Below are positions 7,130 through 12,936 of a stretch of DNA of 26,838 nt, piece after piece. Source of the DNA: a virus; the IMG/VR virus record IMGVR_UViG_3300045999_008113, positions 1 to 26,838 of that record. One strand, written 5' to 3'. Each line of letters starts with the position of its first letter. Position 1 is the first letter of the stretch. The translations under genes and the position numbers were made by a program. Under the pieces are notes generated by a model. It was not told the origin of the DNA, ran no database searches, and saw only the letters and a program-made list of their open reading frames with translations.

Positions 7130-7151
7130 CGTCGTTGCCTCCTTACAACCA

Positions 7152-7180
7152 ATCATGGATCAGAACGGTACGCCCGTCAA
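7152..7180 (-). promoter_or_regulatory. Promoter of gene 6857-7129
   Basis: On the minus strand TTGACG (7180-7175), a 17-bp spacer and CATGAT (7157-7152), with CGTACCG 2 bp after the -35 box. It is nearly identical to the promoter at 7429-7457 through the -10 box, up to the SD. Confidence 0.7.
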
Positions 7181-7185
7181 GCGCT

Positions 7186-7407
7186 TTATTCCATCCCTGC
7201 TTCAAGTACGTCAATCAACGTGTCAAAGTCCACCGCAGTAGTTCGCGGCTCCACAACACCACCAAGCGCGCACCGGCCTTTACTTGCAACGCGCAACACG
7301 TTTTCCGCGTAGTCCAGCGCGGCATCTTCATCGGCGGCAGCAATGCGACACACAATTACCAGGTTCCCACAATTGACGCGCACGTATGTATTGGTGAGTC
7401 TTGCCAT
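7186..7407 (-). CDS. Hypothetical small protein, 73 aa
   Basis: A small alpha/beta protein: strands TYVRVNCGN and LVIVCRIAA, a helix DEDAALDYAENVLRVA, a strand RCALGGVVEPR and a final helix VDFDTLIDVLEAG. The pattern (two strands, a helix with DYAENVL, a strand) is common in small phage host-interaction proteins, but I do not recognise a family. The ATG at 7407 follows AAGGAG by 8 nt. It has its own promoter at 7429-7457, and its stop lies just before the promoter of the next unit. Confidence 0.72.
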   Translation of the reverse strand: MARLTNTYVRVNCGNLVIVCRIAAADEDAALDYAENVLRVASKGRCALGGVVEPRTTAVDFDTLIDVLEAGME

Positions 7408-7428
7408 GTCATTGTCTCCTTACAAGCA

Positions 7429-7457
7429 ATCATGGATCAGGACGGTACGCGTGTCAA
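7429..7457 (-). promoter_or_regulatory. Promoter of gene 7186-7407
   Basis: On the minus strand TTGACA (7457-7452), a 17-bp spacer carrying CGTACCG and CATGAT (7434-7429). It shares most positions with the promoter at 7152-7180, suggesting a duplicated promoter/leader unit. Confidence 0.75.
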
Positions 7458-7531
7458 GCGCTCACAACAGCCGGATATTCTCCACACACGTTAGGGCCAC
7501 CAATCCTGCGATGCGGCTTCCATCCGGTCAT
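7454..7531 (-). CDS. Possible 25-aa microprotein
   Basis: An ATG at 7531 preceded by AGGA at 5 nt opens a 25-codon frame (begins MTGWKPHRR, ends YPAVVSA). Its TGA overlaps the -35 box of the next promoter. It fills an otherwise empty gap after the gene at 7544-7768. It is too short to judge by composition; treat as a candidate only. Confidence 0.3.
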   Translation of the reverse strand: MTGWKPHRRIGGPNVCGEYPAVVSA

Positions 7532-7543
7532 GTCAATCCTATG

Positions 7544-7768
7544 CTAACCGGCACGCGCGAGGTCGCACCCTTCCGGGGTAACAGTGTCGGCAATTGGCTT
7601 CGTGCGGCTCTTATCAAACGAACCATCGTCATCCCAGCCTACTACGCGACACGTAATAGTACGGTTCTCGAAGTCGAGCGTGTCAATGTACGTCGTTTCG
7701 GACGGGCCCCACTCGGAACAGCCACGCGATTTTTTAGTGATGCTGTATCTGATTTTCGTGATGTTCAT
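7544..7768 (-). CDS. Hypothetical small protein, 74 aa
   Basis: A 74-residue protein whose N-terminus alternates basic and polar residues (MNITKIRYSITKKSRG) followed by a strand-rich core (YIDTLDFENRTITCRVVGWDD) and a polar C-terminus. The start at 7768 is chosen because GGAGACGCGACA precedes it, almost the same ribosome site as in the gene before (GGAGACACGACA); the longer frame upstream only runs through the end of that gene. It follows the gene at 7792-8199 by 23 bp and is probably co-transcribed with it. I do not recognise a family. Confidence 0.65.
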   Translation of the reverse strand: MNITKIRYSITKKSRGCSEWGPSETTYIDTLDFENRTITCRVVGWDDDGSFDKSRTKPIADTVTPEGCDLARAG

Positions 7769-7791
7769 TGTCGCGTCTCCGTTTCCAGCGG

Positions 7792-8199
7792 TCATATCAG
7801 TCTCAACATTGATTGCGGCTGAGTCGTTTTGACGCCGCTTGACCACGCGACTGTAGCTAGAGGCCCGTTAACCGATATCACCTCGCCATCATCGGCGTCG
7901 GCACCTTCTCCGGCGCACACGCGGTCACCGGGCTCGAATGCGTCATATACATATAGAACCGCATAGCTAGCGCCAGCCGCAATGAGCGCATCAACGTACT
8001 CATTCCAGCCCGCGATTACGTCGTCATCCTCGGCCCCATTGAGGCACTCGCGGCGTAGTTGTTCCGGATCAATTCCGTCGGCAAGCCGAGTACTATCCTC
8101 GCGCACGATTTGCGCGGGGTCACCAACCTGGGCCAACACATTCACCGCGTTATCGCTCAGCTCAACCGTTTTGCCATATGCCGTCGTGTAAGTAGCCAT
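7792..8199 (-). CDS. Hypothetical protein with SH3-like C-terminus, 135 aa
   Basis: The N-terminal part is helical (VELSDNAVNVLAQVGDPAQIV, here in pieces; then DPEQLRRECLNG and WNEYVDALIAAGASYAVLY). The C-terminal 35 residues (FEPGDRVCAGEGADADDGEVISVNG, in pieces, then ATVAWSSGVKTTQP) look like a small SH3/KOW-type barrel, a GDRVxxxxxxxGxVxxVxxxxAxVxW pattern often seen in nucleic-acid or protein adaptor domains. The ATG at 8199 has GGAGA 8 nt upstream; the longer frame starts inside the promoter. It is the first gene behind the promoter at 8255-8283. Function unknown; the barrel is a motif-level inference. Confidence 0.7.
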   Translation of the reverse strand: MATYTTAYGKTVELSDNAVNVLAQVGDPAQIVREDSTRLADGIDPEQLRRECLNGAEDDDVIAGWNEYVDALIAAGASYAVLYVYDAFEPGDRVCAGEGADADDGEVISVNGPLATVAWSSGVKTTQPQSMLRLI

Positions 8200-8254
8200 T
8201 GTCGTGTCTCCTGTCTTTGTCTCGGGCAGCCACCGTGCCGCCCTCACACTGAGA

Positions 8255-8283
8255 GTTGTACCGTGCCACGACGCCAACGTCAA
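8255..8283 (-). promoter_or_regulatory. Promoter of gene 7792-8199
   Basis: On the minus strand TTGACG (8283-8278), a 17-bp spacer and TACAAC (8260-8255), with CGGTAC overlapping the -10 region. It lies between a terminator and the gene. Confidence 0.65.
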
Positions 8284-8324
8284 GCCATGTCGTCAACAAA
8301 ATTGCAAGCGCGCGGAATCAAAGA

Positions 8325-8361
8325 CAAAAGCCCCAGCCACTCACTAAAGGCGGCCGGGGCT
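8325..8361 (-). terminator. Rho-independent terminator, minus strand
   Basis: On the minus strand AGCCCCGGCC pairs with GGCTGGGGCT (one mismatch), the loop is 13 nt, and TTTTGTCTTTG follows. It ends the long accessory operon that starts at about 12966. Confidence 0.85.
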
Positions 8362-8373
8362 TTCGGAGCGATT

Positions 8374-8410
8374 ACCACGCCTAGGGCAAAACTAGGCGTG
8401 GTTTTGCTTT
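8374..8410 (+). terminator. Hairpin oriented as a plus-strand terminator
   Basis: A perfect 11-bp stem ACCACGCCTAG / CTAGGCGTGGT with a 7-nt loop is followed on the plus strand by TTTTGCTTT, but by no T-run on the minus strand. It would stop rightward (antisense) transcripts and lies beside the minus-strand terminator. The stop of the 22-aa frame lies inside it. Confidence 0.65.
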
Positions 8411-8460
8411 ACCAGCCACTCTATTGGTTGAAACACCTTGCGCCTACTGCTAGGCTTCAC
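8392..8460 (-). CDS. Putative 22-aa basic microprotein
   Basis: A GTG at 8460 preceded by GGAGG at 6 nt opens a 22-codon frame (begins VKPSSRRKVF, ends WLVKQNHA) whose start overlaps the stop of the gene before it. The ribosome site is one of the best in the window, which is the main support. The stop lies in the hairpin at 8374-8410. Function unknown. Confidence 0.4.
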   Translation of the reverse strand: MKPSSRRKVFQPIEWLVKQNHA

Positions 8461-8612
8461 ACTTCACCTCCATTGAGGAAAATATCATTCAATGCTTTCG
8501 CATTCGACACGCGTCGTAACTCACGTCGTAACTCACGCAAGTGTTGCGCCTTAACGCGCAACATAGCAAGCCTGATACGACGGCAAATATCTCGGTAAAC
8601 GACGCCGCTCAT
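8457..8612 (-). CDS. Small basic helical protein, 51 aa
   Basis: The ATG at 8612 overlaps the previous stop as ATGA and opens a 51-codon frame. The product is very basic and probably one long amphipathic helix (RDICRRIRLAMLRVK, HLRELRRELRRVSNAKAL), followed by FLNGGEV. Such a protein could bind DNA or RNA or interact with another protein through the coiled helix. Its end contains the GGAGG that serves the 22-aa frame after it. No family is recognised; the coupling and composition make it likely to be real. Confidence 0.55.
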   Translation of the reverse strand: MSGVVYRDICRRIRLAMLRVKAQHLRELRRELRRVSNAKALNDIFLNGGEV

Positions 8613-8854
8613 TTTTCACCCCCTGTACGTATAACAACGATCAGCCTCTCTACATCCTCGTGCGCCCACAAACATCGCCCAGGCCGCGCGGTAGCGCGTG
8701 GTCTATCGTCCGAGTAATGCGTTGCGAGGCGCGCCGGCACAATACCGGCCGATTGTGCAAGCCTGCGCACCGTAACAGGCGTTACACCTAAGACGTCTGC
8801 AATCTCGCGTGTAGTCCAAAATCGCACCCTACTGGAGCGCCGTTTTCTCGACAT
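8609..8854 (-). CDS. MerR/AlpA-type helix-turn-helix DNA-binding protein
   Basis: An 81-residue protein. A basic N-terminus (MSRKRRSSRVRFW) is followed by a helix-turn-helix, TTREIADVLGVTPVTVRRLAQSAG in consecutive pieces (residues about 14-37), then a wing-like segment and a WAHEDVERLIVVI helix, the layout of excisionase/AlpA/MerR-like winged helices. In a phage with a tyrosine integrase this is the best candidate for an excisionase or small transcription regulator, but it lies 10 kb from the integrase. The ATG at 8854 is chosen over an earlier frame start because it overlaps the end of the preceding small gene and has AAGGGTGG upstream. It could also regulate the promoters that share the CGTACCG element. 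Confidence 0.72.
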   Translation of the reverse strand: MSRKRRSSRVRFWTTREIADVLGVTPVTVRRLAQSAGIVPARLATHYSDDRPRATARPGRCLWAHEDVERLIVVIRTGGEK

Positions 8855-8993
8855 TGTCGCCACCCTTGAGCATGAGCCGCACAAACTCAGCCGCGAGTCG
8901 CTTCGCACGTCGTTTCGCTATGGCTCGGTCTACCGCATACACTGCAAAAATTGCGCATAACGCGCCTAGGAAACTACCTACAAAAGACCACAT
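8829..8993 (-). CDS. Single-pass small membrane protein, 54 aa
   Basis: The ATG at 8993 has an excellent ribosome site (GGAGG, 6 nt spacing). The product begins with a hydrophobic segment (WSFVGSFLGALCAIFAVYAV, residues 2-21), then a strongly basic helix (DRAIAKRRAKRLAAEFV) and a polar tail. It is therefore likely an inner-membrane protein with a cytoplasmic basic tail. It overlaps the following helix-turn-helix gene by 26 nt. No family is recognised. Confidence 0.7.
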   Translation of the reverse strand: MWSFVGSFLGALCAIFAVYAVDRAIAKRRAKRLAAEFVRLMLKGGDNVEKTALQ

Positions 8994-9052
8994 GCGTTAC
9001 CTCCATTGTTGCTGATTCGGACGCGAACCCCTATAAGTAGAAATTCCGGCTC

Positions 9053-9128
9053 AGTGAGAATTCACTTGAAATTTCTTTGGCCGGATGTTTTTGGCCCAAC
9101 AGGGGGGGGAGTTTCAGAACGGTACGTT
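9053..9128. promoter_or_regulatory. Short intergenic region with hairpin and operator-like site
   Basis: A small inverted repeat AGTGA-GAAT-TCACT (9053-9066) and a palindromic AACGGTACGTT (9118-9128) lie between the small membrane gene and the sigma-like gene. The second contains the CGTACCG/CGGTAC element found in promoters of this phage, but no good -35/-10 pair accompanies it. An AT-rich TTATAG at about 9030-9035 (minus strand) may be a weak -10 box. Confidence 0.4.
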
Positions 9129-9142
9129 TGCGAACCGCGCCT

Positions 9143-9418
9143 TCACTCTCTCATGATATGCGCTGCTTTGAGTCGGCGCAACTTGATAAGCCCGGTTTCA
9201 AGGACTTTGTTTACTCCGTTCTTGGTGATGCCTTCAAGTCGCGCGATTTCGTCGAAGCCGAGGGGGCCGCCCTGGATTTTCAGCAGCGAGCACTCACCTG
9301 TTTTGCCCGTTCTGAAACGGCACGACTCGAATTCACACGCTGCGTCCACGGTGACGGTCTGGCATTCTCCGCCGGTCTCTTTGTATAGATTTGTCTTAAG
9401 TGGCTGAATTGCAGGCAT
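9143..9418 (-). CDS. Cys-containing sigma-region-4-like DNA-binding protein
   Basis: A 91-residue protein. The N-terminal half has four cysteines in CQTV, ACEFESC and GEC, a possible metal knuckle or disulphide region. The C-terminal half, GPLGFDEIARLEGITKNGVN in consecutive pieces then KVLETGLIKLRRL (residues about 50-83), matches the helix-turn-helix of sigma-70 region 4 (LxEIAxxxGxTxxxVxxIxxxALxKLRR). There is no region 2, so it cannot be a complete sigma factor; it may be an anti-sigma, a transcription activator or a terminase-like DNA binder. The ATG at 9418 has GAGGTGAG upstream. It ends the 12.9-9.1 kb operon and is a candidate for phage transcription control. Confidence 0.68.
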   Translation of the reverse strand: MPAIQPLKTNLYKETGGECQTVTVDAACEFESCRFRTGKTGECSLLKIQGGPLGFDEIARLEGITKNGVNKVLETGLIKLRRLKAAHIMRE

Positions 9419-9602
9419 GTTGTTTTCTCACCTCATCAACGTACTCATAAGCGCCACCACGGCGGCACGCGAAGCACGCGCCAGCCTGGTGGCCGCACGC
9501 AGCGCAGAACCAATATGCCGCACGAAACGGAGGCACGTCGCGGTTGCAATCGGGGCAATGGACGTGCTCGGGTGGCGCGAGGGTGCAGTCTGTGTTTGTC
9601 AT
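9396..9602 (-). CDS. Double zinc-ribbon small protein, 68 aa
   Basis: The product has eight regularly placed cysteines in the pairs CPDC, CAAC and CFAC plus single ones, with basic and aromatic residues between (AAYWFCAACG, GGAYEYVDE). This looks like one or two zinc ribbons, used for nucleic-acid or protein binding. The ATG at 9602 overlaps the previous stop as ATGA, so longer starts upstream are rejected. It overlaps the sigma-like gene by 23 nt. Function unknown. Confidence 0.7.
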   Translation of the reverse strand: MTNTDCTLAPPEHVHCPDCNRDVPPFRAAYWFCAACGHQAGACFACRRGGAYEYVDEVRKQHACNSAT

Positions 9603-10096
9603 GCAGCGATCACCTTTTCGATCCGACACGCCAGGCACACTTCGCAATCCGCGCTGTGCTCGCCCATGTGATGGTCGCAGTCGCAATCACACCCATTATC
9701 TTCGAGGAGTCGCCGCACGGCAAGCAAGCGATCGGCGGATTCCCGTTGGTCGAAGCCGCTCATTTCAGCTCCTCTTTCGTAAGTCGCTTCAATCAGCACG
9801 TCGACGCGATCGGCGTAATACGAGTAAGCCGCGGCTATAGCGCCCCCTTCTTCGGCATCTTCCTGCGCCGCCTCTCGAAATTCGCGGCAAAGTTGGCTCA
9901 TTCCACGTCGCATACGCTCGTTCTCGGCTTCAAGCTCCATGGCACACATGTTCTCCGTCTCAAGCTTTGCGATACGCTCTCTCCCCGCCTCAGTAGCAGC
10001 CAACCACACTACCCACGCGTGCATCTTGGACGGGTAAATGTCGCGTTCATCCGAGCGCCACCAGGCGTTGAAGCGGTCTGATTCTGTTTGGCTCAT
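9599..10096 (-). CDS. Coiled-coil hypothetical protein with Cys/His cluster, 165 aa
   Basis: The N-terminus (SDRFNAWWRSDERDIYP then HAWVVWLAATEAG) resembles the opening of many small phage proteins of the ead/Ea22 type. A coiled coil follows (GRERIAKLETENM, LEAENERMRRGMSQL). The C-terminus has a CDCDCDHHMGEHSADCEVC stretch, rich in possible metal ligands. The ATG overlaps the previous stop as ATGA and the stop overlaps the next start. It belongs to the accessory operon; function unknown. Confidence 0.7.
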   Translation of the reverse strand: MSQTESDRFNAWWRSDERDIYPSKMHAWVVWLAATEAGRERIAKLETENMCAMELEAENERMRRGMSQLCREFREAAQEDAEEGGAIAAAYSYYADRVDVLIEATYERGAEMSGFDQRESADRLLAVRRLLEDNGCDCDCDHHMGEHSADCEVCLACRIEKVIAA

Positions 10097-10506
10097 GTCG
10101 CATCCCTCGGTCCGTCATCCCACTTGCCCAGCGCCACCCAGCATCGGCGCATGGAGTCGATAAGGAATCTTCGAGTCTCCCACAGCGGCGCATAGTCGAG
10201 CCGCTTTCTCCAGACTTCGTGGAAGTCGACTACAGCTCGATCAAGCGAGCCCTGAAGCTCCGCCACGCGCGCATTGAGCCCGTCGATGGTGCCCTTGAAA
10301 TTAGCGTTCTCTATTTCAAGCCTTCCGCGCGTTACCAGGTTAGACGCACTGGCTTCGACTTCGCGCGCCATCTCTGCACGAAGGCCGTCGTTGTCGACTG
10401 TAAGCTCAATCACGCGCGCCTCAAGCTCGGCCACGCGGTCACGCAGCCGATACGCCTCGGCCTCGAAGTTGGGCTCTGCTCTCATGTCGTCGGTCGTGTC
10501 GCTCAT
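10093..10506 (-). CDS. Coiled-coil protein with WETR-RCWVALGKW C-terminal module
   Basis: Residues about 15-95 form a long coiled coil (AYRLRDRVAELEARVIEL, GLRAEMAREVEA, GLNARVAELQGSLDRA). The last 45 residues, with FHEVWRKRLDYAPLWETRRF then SMRRCWVALGKWDDGP, are nearly the same as the end of the protein at 11108-11446, both in protein and in DNA. This module may be an interaction domain. It is coupled by ATGA to the genes on both sides. The duplication flanks the gene at 10503-11111, which suggests that a gene pair was copied within the operon. Confidence 0.72.
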   Translation of the reverse strand: MSDTTDDMRAEPNFEAEAYRLRDRVAELEARVIELTVDNDGLRAEMAREVEASASNLVTRGRLEIENANFKGTIDGLNARVAELQGSLDRAVVDFHEVWRKRLDYAPLWETRRFLIDSMRRCWVALGKWDDGPRDAT

Positions 10507-11111
10507 TGTCCGATCCTCCGAAAGTCAACGATCCAAACGTAGGGGTTTGCGTCCCACGAGCCGTGGCCGTTGATAGAGCGCCAAAGCCCCTCGAACTCCT
10601 CGACACCACTCACGCCCTCGGCACGCGCATCCACGTCCGTGATTTCTTGCAATCGCTCAACGCGTACGCCGGTGATTCCCAGCGTGATGCGGGAGGCCTC
10701 GCGTGGCATGTGGATGCTTGGCTTCCACCCGTGGGCGACGCATGCGTAATTTAGCGGACGGCAGTCAAGGTCGTCGCGGTCGCCGCCGTCGTCAGGGGAG
10801 CCGCTCGGAAGCCTAAGCCATCCGCCAGCGCGATAGCTGATAAAGCCGCCAGCGCAGTGCGGGCACCGGTGGAACGTCTCTCGCACCCAAAGCCGATCGC
10901 CGACCTCCCCATATTGACACGGCATCAATGGTGATGCTTGGTCGCCATGCGACCACGTTGTGTCGTACGGCCATGGCGTGCCGTCGTCGCGCTCGTCCAT
11001 CACCCAGGGCGGTCGCAGCTTGATCACCCGCCTTGTCTGCGTCTTTCGCCCCTCGAGAATCGCGCGGACCATGGGCGCGCTGAATAGAATCGGGCGCTCT
11101 TTGATTCTCAT
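10503..11111 (-). CDS. ASCH-like conserved phage protein, 202 aa
   Basis: The sequence carries the hallmarks of a widespread phage family often annotated as ASCH-domain or 'morphogenetic' protein: KERPILFSAPMVRAILEG near the start, KTQTRRVIK (about 22-30), GDRLWVRETF (about 68-77), WKPSIHMPREASRI then GVRVERLQEIT (about 125-155), a DARAEGV helix and a closing SWDANPYVWIVDFRRI strand. ASCH folds are PUA-like RNA/base-recognition barrels, but the phage role is not known. The start at 11111 has AAGGAG at 5 nt and overlaps the previous stop as ATGA; an earlier start would lie inside that gene. CPHC (about 81-84) may be a half zinc site. Confidence 0.82.
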   Translation of the reverse strand: MRIKERPILFSAPMVRAILEGRKTQTRRVIKLRPPWVMDERDDGTPWPYDTTWSHGDQASPLMPCQYGEVGDRLWVRETFHRCPHCAGGFISYRAGGWLRLPSGSPDDGGDRDDLDCRPLNYACVAHGWKPSIHMPREASRITLGITGVRVERLQEITDVDARAEGVSGVEEFEGLWRSINGHGSWDANPYVWIVDFRRIGQ

Positions 11112-11446
11112 GGCGTCTCCTTCGGTCCGTCGCCCCACTTGCCAAGCGCCACCCAGCATCGGCGCATAGATTCGACGAGGAATTGTCGAGTCTCCCACAG
11201 CGACGTCATGTCGAGCAATTTTACCCTGGCCTCATGGAATTCGCCTGCCGCTCGTTCAATCGCGCCTTCAAGCTCCGCCACGCGAGCCTCAGCCGCCTTG
11301 GCTCGCCAGACCTGTCCGCGCCACGCTTGCGTGATGACCGTTAATGCGTCCTCGCCACGAGAGCAAGTCGGGCATAGAATGGGCCCGGCGCCACTCCATC
11401 CCACGAGGCGCTTGCCGTGGCAATATTCACATGCTGTGTCGGTCAT
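11108..11446 (-). CDS. Zinc-ribbon coiled-coil protein with duplicated C-terminal module
   Basis: The N-terminus has two CxxC pairs (CEYCHGKRLVGW and CPTC, residues about 6-28), a DnaJ-type or zinc-ribbon knuckle. A short coiled coil follows (AAEARVAELEGAIERAA), then the module WETRQFLVESMRRCWVALGK ending in GDGPKETP, which is almost the same as the end of the protein at 10093-10506. It is ATGA-coupled on both sides. The shared module with different N-termini suggests domain shuffling by recombination within the operon. Confidence 0.72.
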   Translation of the reverse strand: MTDTACEYCHGKRLVGWSGAGPILCPTCSRGEDALTVITQAWRGQVWRAKAAEARVAELEGAIERAAGEFHEARVKLLDMTSLWETRQFLVESMRRCWVALGKWGDGPKETP

Positions 11447-11808
11447 GTCATCTCCCCCGCAAATCCAAGCACGGCGCGCCTCAGCTCCTCGACTGGCCTC
11501 CCATCACGCAATGCCGACGCGTACTCACGTGCGGCCCACACGAGCTGAGCTACGTTAGGATGATTGGCGAGCGCATCGACTTCGGCACACAGGCGCAGGC
11601 GAGTGTCTTCGCGCAGTCGCTCGCGCTGAAGCTCGATTACGGCGGCGTCAAGCGCAACATCGCAGTCAGCTGCCTTGGTTGCCAGCGCCTCTATGACCCC
11701 TCCATCGCGACCGCCGTAGATGAATGCATTCAACTTGGCATACGCAATCTTGTCCTTCCTCAGCACCTCTGCCCATTGCGCGTGCAATTCTTTTTCACGT
11801 TCGGTCAT
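11443..11808 (-). CDS. Helical hypothetical protein, 121 aa
   Basis: An all-helical, charged protein (REKELHAQWAEVLRKDK, AALDAAVIELQRER in outline, LRLCAEVDALANHPN, VEELRRAVLGF) of unknown function. The ATG at 11808 is chosen because GGAGG lies 7 nt upstream and it overlaps the previous stop as ATGA; an earlier start would lie well inside the preceding gene. It is one of the run of small accessory genes in the 12.9-9.1 kb operon. Confidence 0.68.
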   Translation of the reverse strand: MTEREKELHAQWAEVLRKDKIAYAKLNAFIYGGRDGGVIEALATKAADCDVALDAAVIELQRERLREDTRLRLCAEVDALANHPNVAQLVWAAREYASALRDGRPVEELRRAVLGFAGEMT

Positions 11809-12032
11809 GTTTCTGCCTCCGGCATTGACGTGATTACCATCGCATCGGCTAGCACCCATACGGCCTCACCGTTCAACCCTTCGCCGTCGCCAAGTGTCTC
11901 AAAAATCACAGCGTTCTTGCGCCCGCCGCCAATCACGTCGATTTGATGAATCTTCAGCGCTACAAGACATTCACTGTAGTTGAAAAGCTGGCCTACTTTT
12001 AGTTTGTCGAAACTCACCATTGTTGTGCTCAT
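11805..12032 (-). CDS. Small beta-rich hypothetical protein, 75 aa
   Basis: Composition and pattern suggest a compact beta barrel: SFDKLKVGQLFNYSE, LVALKIHQIDVIG, NAVIFETLGDGEG, AVWVLADAMVIT. The opening 'xFxxLKVGQxFxY' with later short strands is a recurring pattern in small phage proteins that act as modifiers, but I cannot name a family. The ATG at 12032 has AAGG 5 nt upstream; a second ATG 12 nt later is also possible. It follows the repeat protein by 20 bp. Confidence 0.68.
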   Translation of the reverse strand: MSTTMVSFDKLKVGQLFNYSECLVALKIHQIDVIGGGRKNAVIFETLGDGEGLNGEAVWVLADAMVITSMPEAET

Positions 12033-12052
12033 ATCAACCTTGCCCCTTGGTT

Positions 12053-12568
12053 TCACTTTGTAACCAACTGTTCCATCAACGCGCGCAAGTCCTCAATGTC
12101 GGACTCGCTGATGTTGTTCGCACGCGCTAGCTCCTCGCCTTGTTCCAGCCACGCGCGCGGCGTTAGTGTCGTGCAGCCGATTTTCACCGCACCCCCTGGC
12201 TTTAGCGATGGAGCGAATCGGCTGCCGTAGCCGCTGCCGTCGCCGCTGCCGCATCCGTCGCCGCTGCCGTTGTAGCCGTCGCCGCTGCCGTCGCCGCTGC
12301 CGTTGTAGCCGTCGCCGCTGCCGCTGCCGCTGCCGTAGTAGCCGTCGCCGCTGCCGCATCCGTCGCCGCTGCCGTTGTAGCCGTCGCCGCTGCCGTCGCC
12401 GCTGCCGTTGTAGCCGTCGCCGCTGCCGCTGCCGCTGCCGTTGTAGCCGTCGCCGCTGCCGCTGCCGCTGCCGTAGTAGCCGTCGCCGCTGCCGCTGCCG
12501 TAGCCGCTGCCGCTACCAATGCCGCTACCAATGCCGTAGCCGCTGCCGTAGCCGTAGCCTAAGTTCAC
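12053..12568 (-). CDS. Gly-X (GSGDGY) repeat protein
   Basis: Residues about 4-118 are an unbroken Gly-X dipeptide repeat in which X is S, D, Y, N, C or I; a 35-codon higher-order unit occurs twice (105-bp period, second copy from about 12356). After the repeats, a normal C-terminal domain of about 50 residues follows (GGAVKIGCTTLTPRAWLEQG then a helical LEQGEELARANN and ESDIEDLRALMEQL). The D/N-rich Gly repeats recall calcium-binding or flexible spacer regions. The GTG at 12568 is favoured: it overlaps the previous stop as GTGA and has GGAGGG 7 nt upstream, while an ATG five codons earlier has its SD too close. It follows the gene at 12565-12918. Confidence 0.72.
   Translation of the reverse strand: MNLGYGYGSGYGIGSGIGSGSGYGSGSGDGYYGSGSGSGDGYNGSGSGSGDGYNGSGDGSGDGYNGSGDGCGSGDGYYGSGSGSGDGYNGSGDGSGDGYNGSGDGCGSGDGSGYGSRFAPSLKPGGAVKIGCTTLTPRAWLEQGEELARANNISESDIEDLRALMEQLVTK
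12210..12560. repeat. GC-rich hexanucleotide-based coding repeat, 105-bp unit
   Basis: The DNA is a long run of GCCGCT/GCCGTC/GCCGTA-type hexamers that encode Gly-X pairs on the minus strand. A larger unit beginning at GCATCC recurs 105 bp apart (about 12251 and 12356). Such arrays expand and contract easily, so copy number may vary between isolates or assemblies. Confidence 0.8.
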
Positions 12569-12918
12569 GTCCTCGCCCTCCATTCCTCGAACGATTGCAA
12601 GTTTTTCAGCGCTGCATCGCTCAGCGGCAAGATCTCGCACACGTCGGTGTATCGCAAGCGCTTTGGCCTCACGGTCACCGACACGTGTCCGCTCTTGATT
12701 CCGTAGACGCTCACCTCGCTCAACTCGGTCGCCCCCTCCCAGCTCCAAATTCGACGGCACTCGTCGAGAACAACCCACCCAGAAGACGCCCCGTCGTTTA
12801 CCAGAATCCCAAAGTGCACCCCCTGGTCACGTCCACGCGTCAACACCCACTCGGGGCCCTTGGTCTTTGTCCTCGTAGCCTTTGCCTTCGTCGCTGTCTT
12901 CTTCACTGTCTTCGTCAT
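12565..12918 (-). CDS. Conserved phage protein (DUF6948-like), 117 aa
   Basis: After a lysine-rich N-terminus (about residues 1-20, KTVKKTATKAKATRTKTK), the core has VHFGILVND, the segment CRRIWSWEGATELSEVSVYG and SVTVRPKRLRYTDVCEILPL followed by a helix with SFEEW. This reads like the family I know as DUF6948, with a conserved RRIWxWxGAxxLxxLxxxG motif and a xLxDVxEIIPxT end. The family's role is unknown. The ATG at 12918 has AAGGAG 6 nt upstream and promoter 12937-12966 directly behind it, so it leads the accessory operon. The DUF number is from memory. Confidence 0.75.
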   Translation of the reverse strand: MTKTVKKTATKAKATRTKTKGPEWVLTRGRDQGVHFGILVNDGASSGWVVLDECRRIWSWEGATELSEVSVYGIKSGHVSVTVRPKRLRYTDVCEILPLSDAALKNLQSFEEWRART

Positions 12919-12936
12919 GTCATCTCCTTAAGACCA

